Shown: positions 16,479 to 24,970, numbered from the stretch's first letter. The stretch: DNA of 64,000 nucleotides from Paenibacillus lupini (GCF_011761355.1 NZ_JAASRW010000003.1:800492-864491); one strand, 5' to 3'. Notes: generated by a model not told the origin, from the letters alone. Numbers and translations are program-made.

Positions 16479-18566
16479 ATGCAGGGAATACAAGTACTCT
16501 ATGTTAGTCCGTCAGCAGGTATGAACGGTAATGGCAGTAAGGAACAGCCTTTCCGAAGTATACGCGAAGCGCAAATGGCCGTTAGAACGATGATCGCAAG
16601 CGGCGTGACAGGAGGGATAACCGTCATTGTCGGAGGGGGTACCTATACCCTTAATGAACCACTTCGCTTCGGCTGTGAGGATTCGGATGCAAAGAACTGT
16701 CCTGTTATCTACCGCAATGCAGAAGGCGAAACACCTGTACTGGTCGGCGGGATGTTCTTGACGGAGTGGGAGCCTTACAGGGATGGCATATGGACGGCGC
16801 ATGTTCCGCAGGGAGTAAGATTCCAAACCTTGTATGTAGATGGGGAGCGTGTCGCGAAAGCCAGAATGCCGGCAACCGGCTATTATCATTCGCTTTCCAT
16901 TGATGGTGATGGACGGGAAGGTATTGGTTATCGAGAGGGTGAGTTTCCGAAAGGGCTAGCTGCAGAGGGGATTCAAGCCTATATTTGGCCGGGCAGCGGG
17001 GAAGCGAATTGGTTTGCCGAGACGATTCCGGTTGCTGTTATTGATGATGTTGAACATAAAATTATGTTTAAGAGACCAAGCTGCTGGGGAATTGGAGAAG
17101 GCTCACGTTATTATTTGCAAGGATCGCTTACGTTCCTGCGGGAATCTGGTCAGTTTCATCTGGATGAAAAGACTGGTGTACTCTACTATCGTCCGCGAAG
17201 CGGGACTCCACTTGACCAACGCGTGGTGGCGCCTTTAATGACCAGGCTGCTAGATATTCAAGGGGATAGTGAGGAGCAAGGAGTATCGGGGCTGACCATT
17301 ACAGGATTAACGCTTAAATGCAGTGATTTCTATGAAGATTTCCGGATGATGAGAGAAGAACCAGGTATGGATAACGCCGAACCGGATGAGAATCGGAACG
17401 GTATTGTCTATATGCGTATTGTTCGCAGCATTGAGCTCTCGCATTGTGTCATTCGGGAGTCGGGTACTTGCGGCATTTACTTGGATCGTTGTGCAGAAGA
17501 GGTTAGGTTAGTTGGCAATCGAATTGAGCGAGTTGGCCATACTGGGATTTACGCCTCGGGTTACGCTCCTGGTGAAGGGGATTTTCAGGACTCTATAGCT
17601 CCCAATCAAAATAAAGGTCATCTCATTACGGATAATGTGATTACCTGTGGGGGAGAGCTCGTTGGCCATGGCAGCGGAATCGTCCTTTACCAAAGTGGAG
17701 ATTGTGATATCGCCCATAATCAGATATCGAATATGCCTCGGTACGGCATTTCGATGAAAGGACTACGTTATCAGGTGATGCCCGCCAAGCTGTGGGAGAC
17801 TCCGGTTACGTGGGAGAACCATGCTTCCTTTCTTTTTACCCGCAATAACCGTATTCGGCATAATGATCTATCCAACGTTATGACGGACAGTCAGGATGGC
17901 GGGATGATCGAATCCTGGGGAATCGGCCGAGGTAATCAGATTCACGGGAACCATCTGCATCACAGCGGTATTCATTTCTCCTTTGGCTTTGGCATTTACC
18001 TTGATGACGCCTCCAATGATGTAGAGGTTACTCACAATGTACTTGATCATTTGTACCAGACGGGGGAAGGCAAGCTGTGGATGGCGATTTTCTCGAAAGG
18101 GATCGGGAACCGAATTATCAACAATTTAATCACAAATAATGAATCGGAATGTGCCATTGGCACGCAAGAGATGGTTGGCGAGAGCAACCGGGATATTATA
18201 ATTGAGTCAAATATCGTATCCAACTCAGGAAATATGTACTGCCATGTCAATTGGAGCGAGGAGCGACTGGCATTTGCCGATCGTAATTTGTATTGGCGCG
18301 GCGGCGAAGCACCAATCGTATCAGGTGAACTGCCTGCACCATCAATTGGAGTAAGCAAAGTCTGGGGTAAGTTGTATGCCTGGGAGTCATGGCGGGAACT
18401 GCAGGATGGGAAGTTTGATGCACAGACGATACTTGCACCTATAGGTTTCGTGGATGAGGCGAATGGTGATTATCGATTAGTGGCGGAGTCACCAGCTTAC
18501 ACGCTTGGGTGGAAGGATATTGATTTTTCGAAGTTTGGTCCACGGATGAAACCTGATGCCGAATAG
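16479..18566 (+). CDS. Cytoplasmic right-handed beta-helix carbohydrate-active protein
   Basis: A 695-residue protein without signal peptide or membrane helix. It opens with LYVSPSAGMNGNGSKEQPFRSI, here only noted as the start found in many parallel beta-helix enzymes. Repeated Asn/Gly/Ile-rich turns between residues ~280 and 580 (such as ITDNVITCGGE, HNQISNMPRYGI) show the beta-helix. It resembles glycosidase-type beta-helix proteins (GH141 or GH120-like) more than secreted pectate lyases, but I cannot place it firmly. Being cytoplasmic and divergent from an oligosaccharide importer, it most likely acts on imported oligosaccharides. The ribosome site region AAGGCGGTG precedes ATG 16479. Confidence 0.75.
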   Translation: MQGIQVLYVSPSAGMNGNGSKEQPFRSIREAQMAVRTMIASGVTGGITVIVGGGTYTLNEPLRFGCEDSDAKNCPVIYRNAEGETPVLVGGMFLTEWEPYRDGIWTAHVPQGVRFQTLYVDGERVAKARMPATGYYHSLSIDGDGREGIGYREGEFPKGLAAEGIQAYIWPGSGEANWFAETIPVAVIDDVEHKIMFKRPSCWGIGEGSRYYLQGSLTFLRESGQFHLDEKTGVLYYRPRSGTPLDQRVVAPLMTRLLDIQGDSEEQGVSGLTITGLTLKCSDFYEDFRMMREEPGMDNAEPDENRNGIVYMRIVRSIELSHCVIRESGTCGIYLDRCAEEVRLVGNRIERVGHTGIYASGYAPGEGDFQDSIAPNQNKGHLITDNVITCGGELVGHGSGIVLYQSGDCDIAHNQISNMPRYGISMKGLRYQVMPAKLWETPVTWENHASFLFTRNNRIRHNDLSNVMTDSQDGGMIESWGIGRGNQIHGNHLHHSGIHFSFGFGIYLDDASNDVEVTHNVLDHLYQTGEGKLWMAIFSKGIGNRIINNLITNNESECAIGTQEMVGESNRDIIIESNIVSNSGNMYCHVNWSEERLAFADRNLYWRGGEAPIVSGELPAPSIGVSKVWGKLYAWESWRELQDGKFDAQTILAPIGFVDEANGDYRLVAESPAYTLGWKDIDFSKFGPRMKPDAE

Positions 18567-18611
18567 CAAGGTATTAGTCTAGAACACTAATCTGGCTAAG
18601 GGGTTGAAAGT

Positions 18612-19331
18612 CTGGAGAAGATTATCCCGATTTTACCGTGTCCATCGCTCAAAGAACAGACAGCATTTTATGAGATTCTAGGATTTCAAATCGAAAAGCT
18701 GTACACTCGCCCTAATCCGTATGCCGTTCTGAAGTATGGTTCAATTGAATTACATTTCTATGGCAGCAAAAAAACATTGCCTAATGAGAACCCGAATATG
18801 TGCTATATCATGGTTGAGGATGTCGATCAAATCTATGAGCGTTTTACCTCATCTTTGAAAGAAAAGACAGGTAAAATCTCACGCAGTGGAATACCTCGCA
18901 TTTCCAAGCTGAAGGATTTGGCTGAAGATAGGCGGTTTATACTGACGGATGTTGGGGGAAATACGTTTTTTGTAGGTACACCTAATACGAAGCTATCTAT
19001 CGATAACGTGTTTTTTAGAACCATTGATAGTCCGGAGCATGCAAACCATTTCGAGCTTCTGTATGATTTGATGTACTCGAAGGAAGACAGCCATTCGGCC
19101 TCGCTGATGTGGACTAAGTTCTTCCCGGAGGATACGAGCAAGCTTATTGCCAGTGATCTGGATATAGCGAAAATCCTGTTGGTCGCCCTCGATATAGGCT
19201 TGCACGAGCAGCAAGCCGTCAATCAAGAGATGGATGATAAGCTTAAAGCTCTGTTACAACAATATGGGCAAGAGGAATCAGACTGGGCTAGGATTGCTCA
19301 GAAGTATAATGACATAATGAATGTAGAATGA
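18612..19331 (+). CDS. VOC (glyoxalase/bleomycin-resistance-like) protein with apparent CTG start
   Basis: A 239-residue protein: a VOC domain in residues ~1-118 and a helical C-terminal region (~120-239). The N-terminus of the VOC fold, EKIIPILPC then TAFYEILGF, is encoded upstream of the first standard start (TTG 18777). It begins exactly at CTG 18612, which has AAGGGG eight bases upstream. The frame is closed by a stop at 18597-18599, and no ATG, GTG or TTG lies between that stop and the VOC start. So either CTG is the initiation codon or an ATG was lost by mutation. Function (resistance, isomerase or dioxygenase-like) cannot be inferred. A terminator follows at 19388. Confidence 0.75.
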   Translation: MEKIIPILPCPSLKEQTAFYEILGFQIEKLYTRPNPYAVLKYGSIELHFYGSKKTLPNENPNMCYIMVEDVDQIYERFTSSLKEKTGKISRSGIPRISKLKDLAEDRRFILTDVGGNTFFVGTPNTKLSIDNVFFRTIDSPEHANHFELLYDLMYSKEDSHSASLMWTKFFPEDTSKLIASDLDIAKILLVALDIGLHEQQAVNQEMDDKLKALLQQYGQEESDWARIAQKYNDIMNVE

Positions 19332-19387
19332 GTTTCAGCTTGGAATTCAGTGATTAAATAAAGTACAAGAACAGATGTATATTTAAG

Positions 19388-19414
19388 AGCCGCATAACAG
19401 CGGCTTTTTATTTT
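19388..19414 (+). terminator. Terminator of the VOC-family gene
   Basis: Stem AGCCGC/GCGGCT with a six-base loop, followed by TTTTTATTTT. Confidence 0.82.
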
Positions 19415-19524
19415 ATGTTGTCAATGTTTCTACTATCAAGTAGAAGAATGAGGGGTTGCCTGTTGTGCTGACTCGCTGGATAATGGAAATAAATTGAAGA
19501 GACAAGAAGGAGGTCGAGATCTTG

Positions 19525-20307
19525 ATGGGACACAAACTTAAGGGACGTGTGGCGATCGTTACTGGTGCAAGTCGTAAACGTGGTATAGGAACTGCCATTT
19601 GTAGAGCGTTGGCCTTAGAAGGGGCTGATATTCTTTTTACACATTGGGGCTCTTTCGACAAAACTCAAATATATGGTGAAGATAGCGGCTGGGAGAATCA
19701 ACTAAGTAAAGAGCTGGAAGAATTAGGTGTAAGAGTTGCTCATTTGGAAGTTGACTTGGCGGATCCTCTTGCTGCGAATGAGATTCTTGATTATGCAGAG
19801 AAAACGTTAGGAACTCCTAGTATTCTCGTAAATAATGCGACTTACTGGGCAGAGTCAAATTACCTGACATTAGACGCTGAAGTATTTGACCGCCATTATG
19901 CTGTAAATATAAGAGGTACGAGCTTACTATCAACAACATTTGCCCAGAGGTTTGAACAAGCACATGCAGGTTCAATACCAGGACGAATCATATTTATGGT
20001 ATCGAAAGGTAACGATGCCAATAATCTTGCTTATTTAGCTACAAAAGGTGCACAAACCGCATTAATCGAGCCGCTTTCGGTTGGCCTCGCACCGCTTGGG
20101 ATTACCGTTAATGCAGTTGACCCTGGTCCAACGGACAGTGGTTGGATGGATGAAGATGTAAAGTCCTATTTACTGCCCATGTTCCCAATGGGGAGAATTG
20201 GACAGCCCGAAGATGCTGCAAGATTAATTACCTTTTTAGTGAGTGATGAAGCAGGATGGGTTACGGGACAGCGAATAGTTTCAGAGGGCGGCTTTATAAA
20301 TAAGTAG
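19525..20307 (+). CDS. SDR-family oxidoreductase (FabG-like)
   Basis: A ~260-residue NAD(P)-dependent short-chain dehydrogenase/reductase. The nucleotide-binding motif is VTGASRKRGIG (TGxxxGxG type, with a two-residue insertion). The structural motif NNAT occurs near residue 106, the catalytic Tyr-x-x-x-Lys is YLATK, and the C-terminal block DPGPTDSG then GQRIVSEGG is normal. AAGGAGG at 19507 is eleven bases from ATG 19525 and eight from TTG 19522. The insertion between strands 2 and 3 (about residues 45-60) is seen in SDRs annotated as 3-ketoacyl-ACP reductases of unknown substrate. Single gene. Confidence 0.88.
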   Translation: MGHKLKGRVAIVTGASRKRGIGTAICRALALEGADILFTHWGSFDKTQIYGEDSGWENQLSKELEELGVRVAHLEVDLADPLAANEILDYAEKTLGTPSILVNNATYWAESNYLTLDAEVFDRHYAVNIRGTSLLSTTFAQRFEQAHAGSIPGRIIFMVSKGNDANNLAYLATKGAQTALIEPLSVGLAPLGITVNAVDPGPTDSGWMDEDVKSYLLPMFPMGRIGQPEDAARLITFLVSDEAGWVTGQRIVSEGGFINK

Positions 20308-20357
20308 TCTGTAGAGGCAACTGATTAAAAAGATTGGCTGCCTTTTGGCAGTAGAAA

Positions 20358-20633
20358 GTGATTGGTGGATTATTGTCGACTCTCTGTTGGAATTGGATTG
20401 AAATAGAAATTCTTTGGGTTGAGGAATCCCAAAGAGGATTAGGATATGGGTCATATTTGTTACATCAAATTGAGCGCATTGCAAAAGAAAAAGATTGCAC
20501 GTTTATTAAGCCTAATACCTTTAGCTTCCAAGCCCCGAACTTTTATATAAAGAATGGTTATGAAGAAGCAGCCGTGTTTAAAGATGCCCCACTCGGGAGT
20601 AACCATTATTACTTTAAGAAAGCTATCTTCTAA
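20358..20633 (+). pseudogene. N-terminally truncated GNAT acetyltransferase remnant
   Basis: The 91-residue frame contains the central and C-terminal parts of a GNAT acetyltransferase: the LWVEESQRGLGYGSYLL acetyl-CoA loop (QRGLGYG) and the C-terminal FYIKNGYEE block. The first ~45-50 residues of a full-length GNAT are missing, because a stop (TAG at 20352-20354) lies two codons before the GTG at 20358 and no ribosome site is seen. The missing part is not found in the preceding 50 bases, so this is more likely a deletion relic than a frameshift. It might still be expressed as a short protein. Confidence 0.6.
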
Positions 20634-20678
20634 ACCTTATTTGGAGTTAGTGAAAGACGTGAGCGAGGTAACATTAAA

Positions 20679-21035
20679 ATGGTAAAAAAATTATTAGCTT
20701 CTTGTTGTATCGCTTTGTTTATTATTGCAGCTATTTATGGCGTTTACGAAATGCAAAAACCGCTGCTTACGGAACAAGAAGCTCTAGCGAAAGCGAGATT
20801 GTATCTCGATTCAGTTAATCATCACTTGGACTTAACTTACAGAACCGATAGTATACCTACATATATTATTCTAGACAATGATACGTTTTGGAATAAAGCA
20901 ACAGGGAATACAGTATGGGATATCTACCTTGACGATATTCTCATTACCATTGATGCCGATACAGGGAAGTTTAATAGAATGATTTTTCCCATGGATGGAG
21001 TAATTACAAGAGGTGAGCATCCCGACTGGTTCTAG
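20679..21035 (+). CDS. Hypothetical membrane-anchored protein (PepSY-like size)
   Basis: A 118-residue protein: one N-terminal membrane helix or signal anchor (residues ~4-23), then an extracellular-type domain with LTEQEALAKARLYL and a final IDADTGKFNRMIFP. The arrangement (helix, beta strands, DADTG) recalls PepSY-type single-domain proteins, but this is a weak resemblance. GAGGTAA precedes ATG 20679. Its 3' end overlaps the convergent XRE-methyltransferase gene by 32 bases. Confidence 0.6.
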   Translation: MVKKLLASCCIALFIIAAIYGVYEMQKPLLTEQEALAKARLYLDSVNHHLDLTYRTDSIPTYIILDNDTFWNKATGNTVWDIYLDDILITIDADTGKFNRMIFPMDGVITRGEHPDWF

Positions 21036-21867
21036 GGTGAAATTTTACATATACCTTCTGAGCCATAATCGTACTCATCGCATGCTGATGAGGGATGCCG
21101 CTGGAGTTGCAGTCGAACACGATCTCGGCGCTGTCCTTGATCAGCCAGTCATGGTAATAGGTGAGCAGCTCGCCCGAATGCCATTTGTAGGCATGTGGTT
21201 CTTTTTCCGGTGGTGGCGCAATAAATGGCTTGTTCACGAATACGTTCAGAGCGTGGATTCCGCCTGGATTCGTAAATTGTTTATAGTTTGCGAAAATCTC
21301 CTGGCGGAACTCCGGCTTTATATAATGAAGCACACCGCTGGAGTACACAATGTCGTAGTGCGAGTCTAGCCTGAAATCCAACACATCCGCTTTGGTAACA
21401 TCCACATGGACACCGGCCCTGTCAGCAAGTCGTTTCGTCTTCTCAATCCCGGCGTCCGACACATCAATCCCTGTAACCTCGTACCCATTCCGTGCAAAAA
21501 ATACAGCGTCTCTGCCTTCACCACAGCCGATATCCAGCAGCTTAAGTCGTCTAGTTGGCGGCAATTGCTGCAGCACCTCATAGACACCACTGTTTGGCTC
21601 AGTTCCCCAGTAATAATTCTCTGTTTTATATTCCTCTTCGTAGATCGTAATGGGCTGATCCTGCGACACATACCCAAGCAGCTTGTCGACGCTTACTTGA
21701 AGGGTACGGCATAATTCAGGCAGCAGCGAAAGGTCGGGCATCGTCTGTGCAGTTTCCCATTTAGATACAGCTTGAAAAGAAATGCCAAGCCTTGTTGCGA
21801 GTTCCTCTTGCGTCAGACCCCGTTCTTTGCGATAAATGCTGATGTTACGCGCTAATTTCTCTTTCAT
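21004..21867 (-). CDS. XRE-type DNA-binding / SAM methyltransferase fusion
   Basis: A 287-residue two-domain protein. Residues ~1-60 are an XRE helix-turn-helix (RGLTQEELATRLGISFQAVSKWE). From ~85 a class I SAM methyltransferase follows, with motif I LLDIGCGEGRDAVFFA and motif II VTGIDVSDA, resembling the TehB group (tellurite/thiopurine methyltransferase-like). The domain pairing suggests a regulator whose activity is tied to a methylation substrate, or an enzyme that autoregulates; this is inference. The last ~15 residues extend into the convergent neighbour, overlapping it by 32 bases. The start ATG 21867 lies a few bases after an AAGGAG site. Confidence 0.85.
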   Translation of the reverse strand: MKEKLARNISIYRKERGLTQEELATRLGISFQAVSKWETAQTMPDLSLLPELCRTLQVSVDKLLGYVSQDQPITIYEEEYKTENYYWGTEPNSGVYEVLQQLPPTRRLKLLDIGCGEGRDAVFFARNGYEVTGIDVSDAGIEKTKRLADRAGVHVDVTKADVLDFRLDSHYDIVYSSGVLHYIKPEFRQEIFANYKQFTNPGGIHALNVFVNKPFIAPPPEKEPHAYKWHSGELLTYYHDWLIKDSAEIVFDCNSSGIPHQHAMSTIMAQKVYVKFHPRTSRDAHLL

Positions 21868-21951
21868 AAGCCGCTCACACTCCTTTGTTATTACTCATTC
21901 TATTGAAGTTGTTTGGCACGAACAATAACTTCCTAATTGATTTTTCAGGAG

Positions 21952-21979
21952 ACTCAACTTGTGGTTGAGTTTGGTTTTA
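21952..21979. other. Hairpin with T-rich tail between divergent genes
   Basis: Stem ACTCAAC/GTTGAGT with a five-base loop, followed by TTGGTTTT. It lies in the divergent region between the XRE-methyltransferase and an acetyltransferase gene, so it may be an attenuator rather than a gene-end terminator. The motif GCACGAACA occurs on both sides (near 21916 and 22020). Confidence 0.4.
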
Positions 21980-22073
21980 TGCCCCTGCAAAAGCTTAATG
22001 ATGTAAATTCGTTTATCTTGCACGAACATTGTATACTTATAGTAGCTTTATGATTAGGAGGAGATCAGTCATC

Positions 22074-22628
22074 ATGTTTACACGAACAGATCATATTGGA
22101 ACTATTCAGTCAGATATAGAAGTCTTTCAGGCAAGGGAAGAAGATACAGCGGCTGTCCTGCAGCTTCTTGTTAATACAGCGGAATGGCTGAAAAGCAAAG
22201 GCTCTACGCAATGGAGTGGTCTTCTGCAAGGAGAAGACTCCCATCAGACGCCGGAAGCGATTAAGCGCGGCGAAGTGTACATTTTTGTCCAGAATGATAC
22301 CTTAATGGGTATGGTTATGCTGATGCAGCAGGCAAGCCCATGGGACAAGGAACTATGGGGTGAAGAAGGGCATGAGAACGCCGTCTATCTGCACAGGCTG
22401 AATACTAACCGAGCGGCAGCGGGCAAAAATCTCGGTGAAGAGATCGTTCGCTGGGCGAGCTCAGGCATTCATTTCCCGGGGAAAGACCGCATCCGACTCG
22501 ATTGTATTGCCAATAATCCGAAGCTGAACGACTTCTATAAGAACAGCTGCGGCTATGCGTTTAAAGGAACGGCAGTAAATCCGATTGGTGAATTTAATCT
22601 TTATGAGAAGCCGGTAACGATTAGCTAA
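22074..22628 (+). CDS. GNAT-family N-acetyltransferase
   Basis: A 184-residue GNAT acetyltransferase. The substrate-binding start VFQAREEDTAAVLQLL and the C-terminal NPKLNDFYKNSCGYAFKG block are clear. The acetyl-CoA loop is represented by NRAAAGKNLGEEIV, an atypical form of R/Q-x-x-G-x-G/A. ATG 22074 has AGGAGGAG ten bases upstream; the frame is open 15 codons further without a ribosome site. The substrate is unknown. Monocistronic. Confidence 0.85.
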   Translation: MFTRTDHIGTIQSDIEVFQAREEDTAAVLQLLVNTAEWLKSKGSTQWSGLLQGEDSHQTPEAIKRGEVYIFVQNDTLMGMVMLMQQASPWDKELWGEEGHENAVYLHRLNTNRAAAGKNLGEEIVRWASSGIHFPGKDRIRLDCIANNPKLNDFYKNSCGYAFKGTAVNPIGEFNLYEKPVTIS

Positions 22629-22711
22629 TCTAATTGTTGTAATTCCGATCGTTTTACTATACAATCTTCTCAATTACTCAAAATGATTTGTACGTTTAAG
22701 GAGGATCCAAG

Positions 22712-23059
22712 ATGATACAACCGATTCAACCGGCAGAAATACAAAGACGTCTGGACAGCTTGAAAGATCAGGATGTGTATATTCATCTTGAGATGACGAC
22801 AGGAGCTTACGCGGCTCATATGGACGCCTCTAAGCATCCGGCAGCTACTTTTATAACCAATGCGGTTATTCAATATTCACATGGTTCGATCTCTGGCAAT
22901 GGTCCATTCCGTGTAGGACTCAAAATGAATCACGGATGGGTATACTCGGAAGGTCTTACCCATTATGTAGAAAGCGAGCCGGAACGACTTATTCTCGCCG
23001 GCCATGATCAGCAGGGCAAGCTGGTTGTATCACTTCAGCTCAGCCGCGAACCATTCTAG
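22712..23059 (+). CDS. yojF: YojF-family (DUF1806) protein
   Basis: A 115-residue cytoplasmic protein of the DUF1806/YojF family, recognised from PIQPAEIQRRLDSLKDQDVYIHLE-like content (start MIQPIQPAEIQ, block VYIHLEMTTGAYAAH). In Bacillus the yojF gene sits beside yojG (bshB2), the bacillithiol N-acetylglucosaminyl-malate deacetylase paralogue, exactly as here, where bshB2 starts 91 bases downstream. A ribosome site AAGGAGG precedes ATG 22712. The molecular role is not known. Confidence 0.85.
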   Translation: MIQPIQPAEIQRRLDSLKDQDVYIHLEMTTGAYAAHMDASKHPAATFITNAVIQYSHGSISGNGPFRVGLKMNHGWVYSEGLTHYVESEPERLILAGHDQQGKLVVSLQLSREPF

Positions 23060-23150
23060 ACGCAACTAATGCTTCCGAAGTAGCTTTTATACAAAATTCC
23101 TGGCTTATATACTGCAATGTGCTGTAAAAAAGCTTTAAGGAGAGATAAAT

Positions 23151-23807
23151 ATGGAACAACGTATTCTAGTCGTCCTGCCGCATCCTGATGATGAAGCTTT
23201 TGGATTGTCGGGGACGCTTGCACAATTAATAGACCAAGGTGCTTATGTCACTTATGCGTGCTTGACGCTTGGGGAGATGGCCCGGAACATGGGAACTCCG
23301 CCGTTCGCAAGCCGGGTGACACTGCCCCAGATTCGCCGGAAGGAGCTTGAAGAATCCTGCGCAGCCATCGGCATACAGGATTTGAGAATGCTTGGCTTCC
23401 ATGATAAAACGATTGAGTTCGAGGATAAAGTGCTGCTCGATGAACATATAAATGCTCTTATAGAAGAAGTACGTCCGACCCTTGTTGTCACTTTTTATCC
23501 GGGTTACAGTGTCCATCCCGACCATGATGCGACCGGCGAAGCTGTTGTTCGCACGGTGGGCAGACTGCCTAAGGCAGAGCGTCCGCCTGTGTATTGCATG
23601 GCGTTCTCCCGGAACCATGAACAGGCAATTGGCAAGCCGGATATTTCATTTGATGTCCGTAATTATCTGAAGAATAAGATGGATTCCATCAAAGCGCATC
23701 GCTCCCAGTTCCAAGCAGGCGAGATTCTTGGAGACAAGGATCATACGGACACAGAGCTTCTAGAACGGTTCGGAACGGAACGGTTCTGGACGTATAAGTT
23801 TGATTAA
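23151..23807 (+). CDS. bshB2: Bacillithiol biosynthesis deacetylase BshB2
   Basis: A 218-residue LmbE/PIG-L family zinc deacetylase. The metal-binding motif PHPDDEAFG is at residues ~10-18 and the second zinc ligand motif is HPDHDATGEAV (about 123-133). It is expected to deacetylate GlcNAc-malate to GlcN-malate in synthesis of the low-molecular-weight thiol bacillithiol. It may also deacetylate bacillithiol S-conjugates. The adjacent yojF gene supports the BshB2 rather than BshB1 assignment. AAGGAGAG precedes ATG 23151. A terminator follows at 23811. Confidence 0.92.
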   Translation: MEQRILVVLPHPDDEAFGLSGTLAQLIDQGAYVTYACLTLGEMARNMGTPPFASRVTLPQIRRKELEESCAAIGIQDLRMLGFHDKTIEFEDKVLLDEHINALIEEVRPTLVVTFYPGYSVHPDHDATGEAVVRTVGRLPKAERPPVYCMAFSRNHEQAIGKPDISFDVRNYLKNKMDSIKAHRSQFQAGEILGDKDHTDTELLERFGTERFWTYKFD

Positions 23808-23810
23808 CAG

Positions 23811-23849
23811 AAAGAGAGGTTGTCCCTTGAATGGGGCAGCCTCTCTTTT
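23811..23849. terminator. Bidirectional terminator after bshB2
   Basis: Long stem AAAGAGAGG...CCTCTCTTT with inner pairing around a short loop. A and T runs on both sides serve bshB2 and the convergent minus-strand gene at 23877. Confidence 0.88.
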
Positions 23850-23876
23850 GTTTATGTAATTTCCCTAGGAATTTAC

Positions 23877-24485
23877 TTATAACTCAGCTGGCAAACCATG
23901 CAGGTACATCGTTCTGCAATCGCTATGCTGTTGAAGGGCATCAATGGTCTTCGGATGAGGCATCACATAGATGATTGGGTAATCCAGTTCCGCATAATGC
24001 TCTCGGATAGGAAATGCAAGTTGTTCCTCCCCTAGCGAGAACCGAGCGTCAATTCCCGGTTTATTACCGCGAGCATCTAGTCGGATCCACTTGTCGGCAG
24101 ACCGCAAATAGACGGCATTTAATGCGTGGATGACGTAGCCGGTTTCTGGTGTATCTCCAAGAGTCAGCCGTTGATAGCAGTAACCTGCCGGAATGCCCTG
24201 ACTCCGCAAGATTGCGCATAATAGATTCGATTTGGCATAGCAAATGCCTTCTTTATAGGCAAGAACATCAGTGGCCTTGCAGGTAATACGAGTGCTTTTA
24301 ATGTCCCAAGAATGGGCGATCCGGTCCCTGACAAATTCGAAGGCAGATTGGATAAATGCTGTTTCATCCGTCGACTGACTATGTAACTCCTCCGCTAAAG
24401 CCAGAATAGAGGGATGACGGTAATCGATCCATTCAGATTCGGCCAAATAGTCGGCTACTGAAGATGATTCACAACGGAAAGACAT
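23877..24485 (-). CDS. Transglutaminase-like cysteine peptidase-fold protein
   Basis: A 202-residue protein with a transglutaminase-like core. The catalytic triad is visible as Cys in KEGICYAKSNLL (about residue 82), His in GYVIHALNAVYL (~120) and Asp in WIRLDARGN (~138). No signal peptide is apparent. Members of this family in bacilli are mostly of unknown substrate. It is convergent with bshB2 and divergent from a DUF1801 gene, with a palindrome in the shared promoter region at 24534. Confidence 0.82.
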   Translation of the reverse strand: MSFRCESSSVADYLAESEWIDYRHPSILALAEELHSQSTDETAFIQSAFEFVRDRIAHSWDIKSTRITCKATDVLAYKEGICYAKSNLLCAILRSQGIPAGYCYQRLTLGDTPETGYVIHALNAVYLRSADKWIRLDARGNKPGIDARFSLGEEQLAFPIREHYAELDYPIIYVMPHPKTIDALQQHSDCRTMYLHGLPAEL

Positions 24486-24533
24486 ACAATGATTCCCCCA
24501 TTAGATTAATAGATTCTATAATTATGCAACCAA

Positions 24534-24560
24534 ATACATATTTATTCAATAAGTATGTAT
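24534..24560. promoter_or_regulatory. 27-bp near-perfect palindrome (candidate operator)
   Basis: Arms ATACATA and TATGTAT enclose a second inner dyad TTATT/AATAA around a central C, with only one wobble position. It sits between the divergent transglutaminase-like and DUF1801 genes. Size and symmetry fit a TetR- or MarR-type operator. The only regulator genes within 3 kb are the XRE fusion and a GntR protein. Confidence 0.5.
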
Positions 24561-24625
24561 GTTTTCTATTATTTGGTCAAAATGGTATAGTGAATAATAG
24601 AAAGTGAGCTAAGGGAGAGGATCGT

Positions 24626-24970
24626 ATGAGACTAGAAGAGGTTACGTCTTTTATCACCGTATTAGTTCAGCCTTGGCAAGTTGATATATGTAACAAGCTT
24701 CGGGACATGGTTCATCAGACGGTGCCAGGTGTCGAGGAGAGAATGCAGTATAAGAAACCGCATTTCTTGAAAAATGGCAAGTATGCCGCGGTCATCTCAA
24801 CAGCGAAAGAAGCAGTCAGCTTTGTTATTTTTAATACATCAGAAGTGGATTTTCCGGAAGGACAATTCGAAGGTCCGCCCGAACGGAAGACGATTAAATT
24901 CAAGTCAGGACAACCGGTTGATTATGACCTGTTGGCATCCTTGCTGAATAAGGCATCGGCAACGCTGTAA
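24626..24970 (+). CDS. DUF1801 (YdhG/YjhG-like) domain protein
   Basis: A 114-residue cytoplasmic DUF1801-type protein with the core GVEERMQYKKPHFLKNGKYAAVI-like block (family pattern: charged residue, Y/K-K-P, F, small hydrophobic strand). Biochemical function of the family is unknown; some members are induced by iron or stress. It has an AAGGGAGAG ribosome site and its own terminator at 24989. A second DUF1801 gene lies 0.9 kb downstream. Confidence 0.75.
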   Translation: MRLEEVTSFITVLVQPWQVDICNKLRDMVHQTVPGVEERMQYKKPHFLKNGKYAAVISTAKEAVSFVIFNTSEVDFPEGQFEGPPERKTIKFKSGQPVDYDLLASLLNKASATL

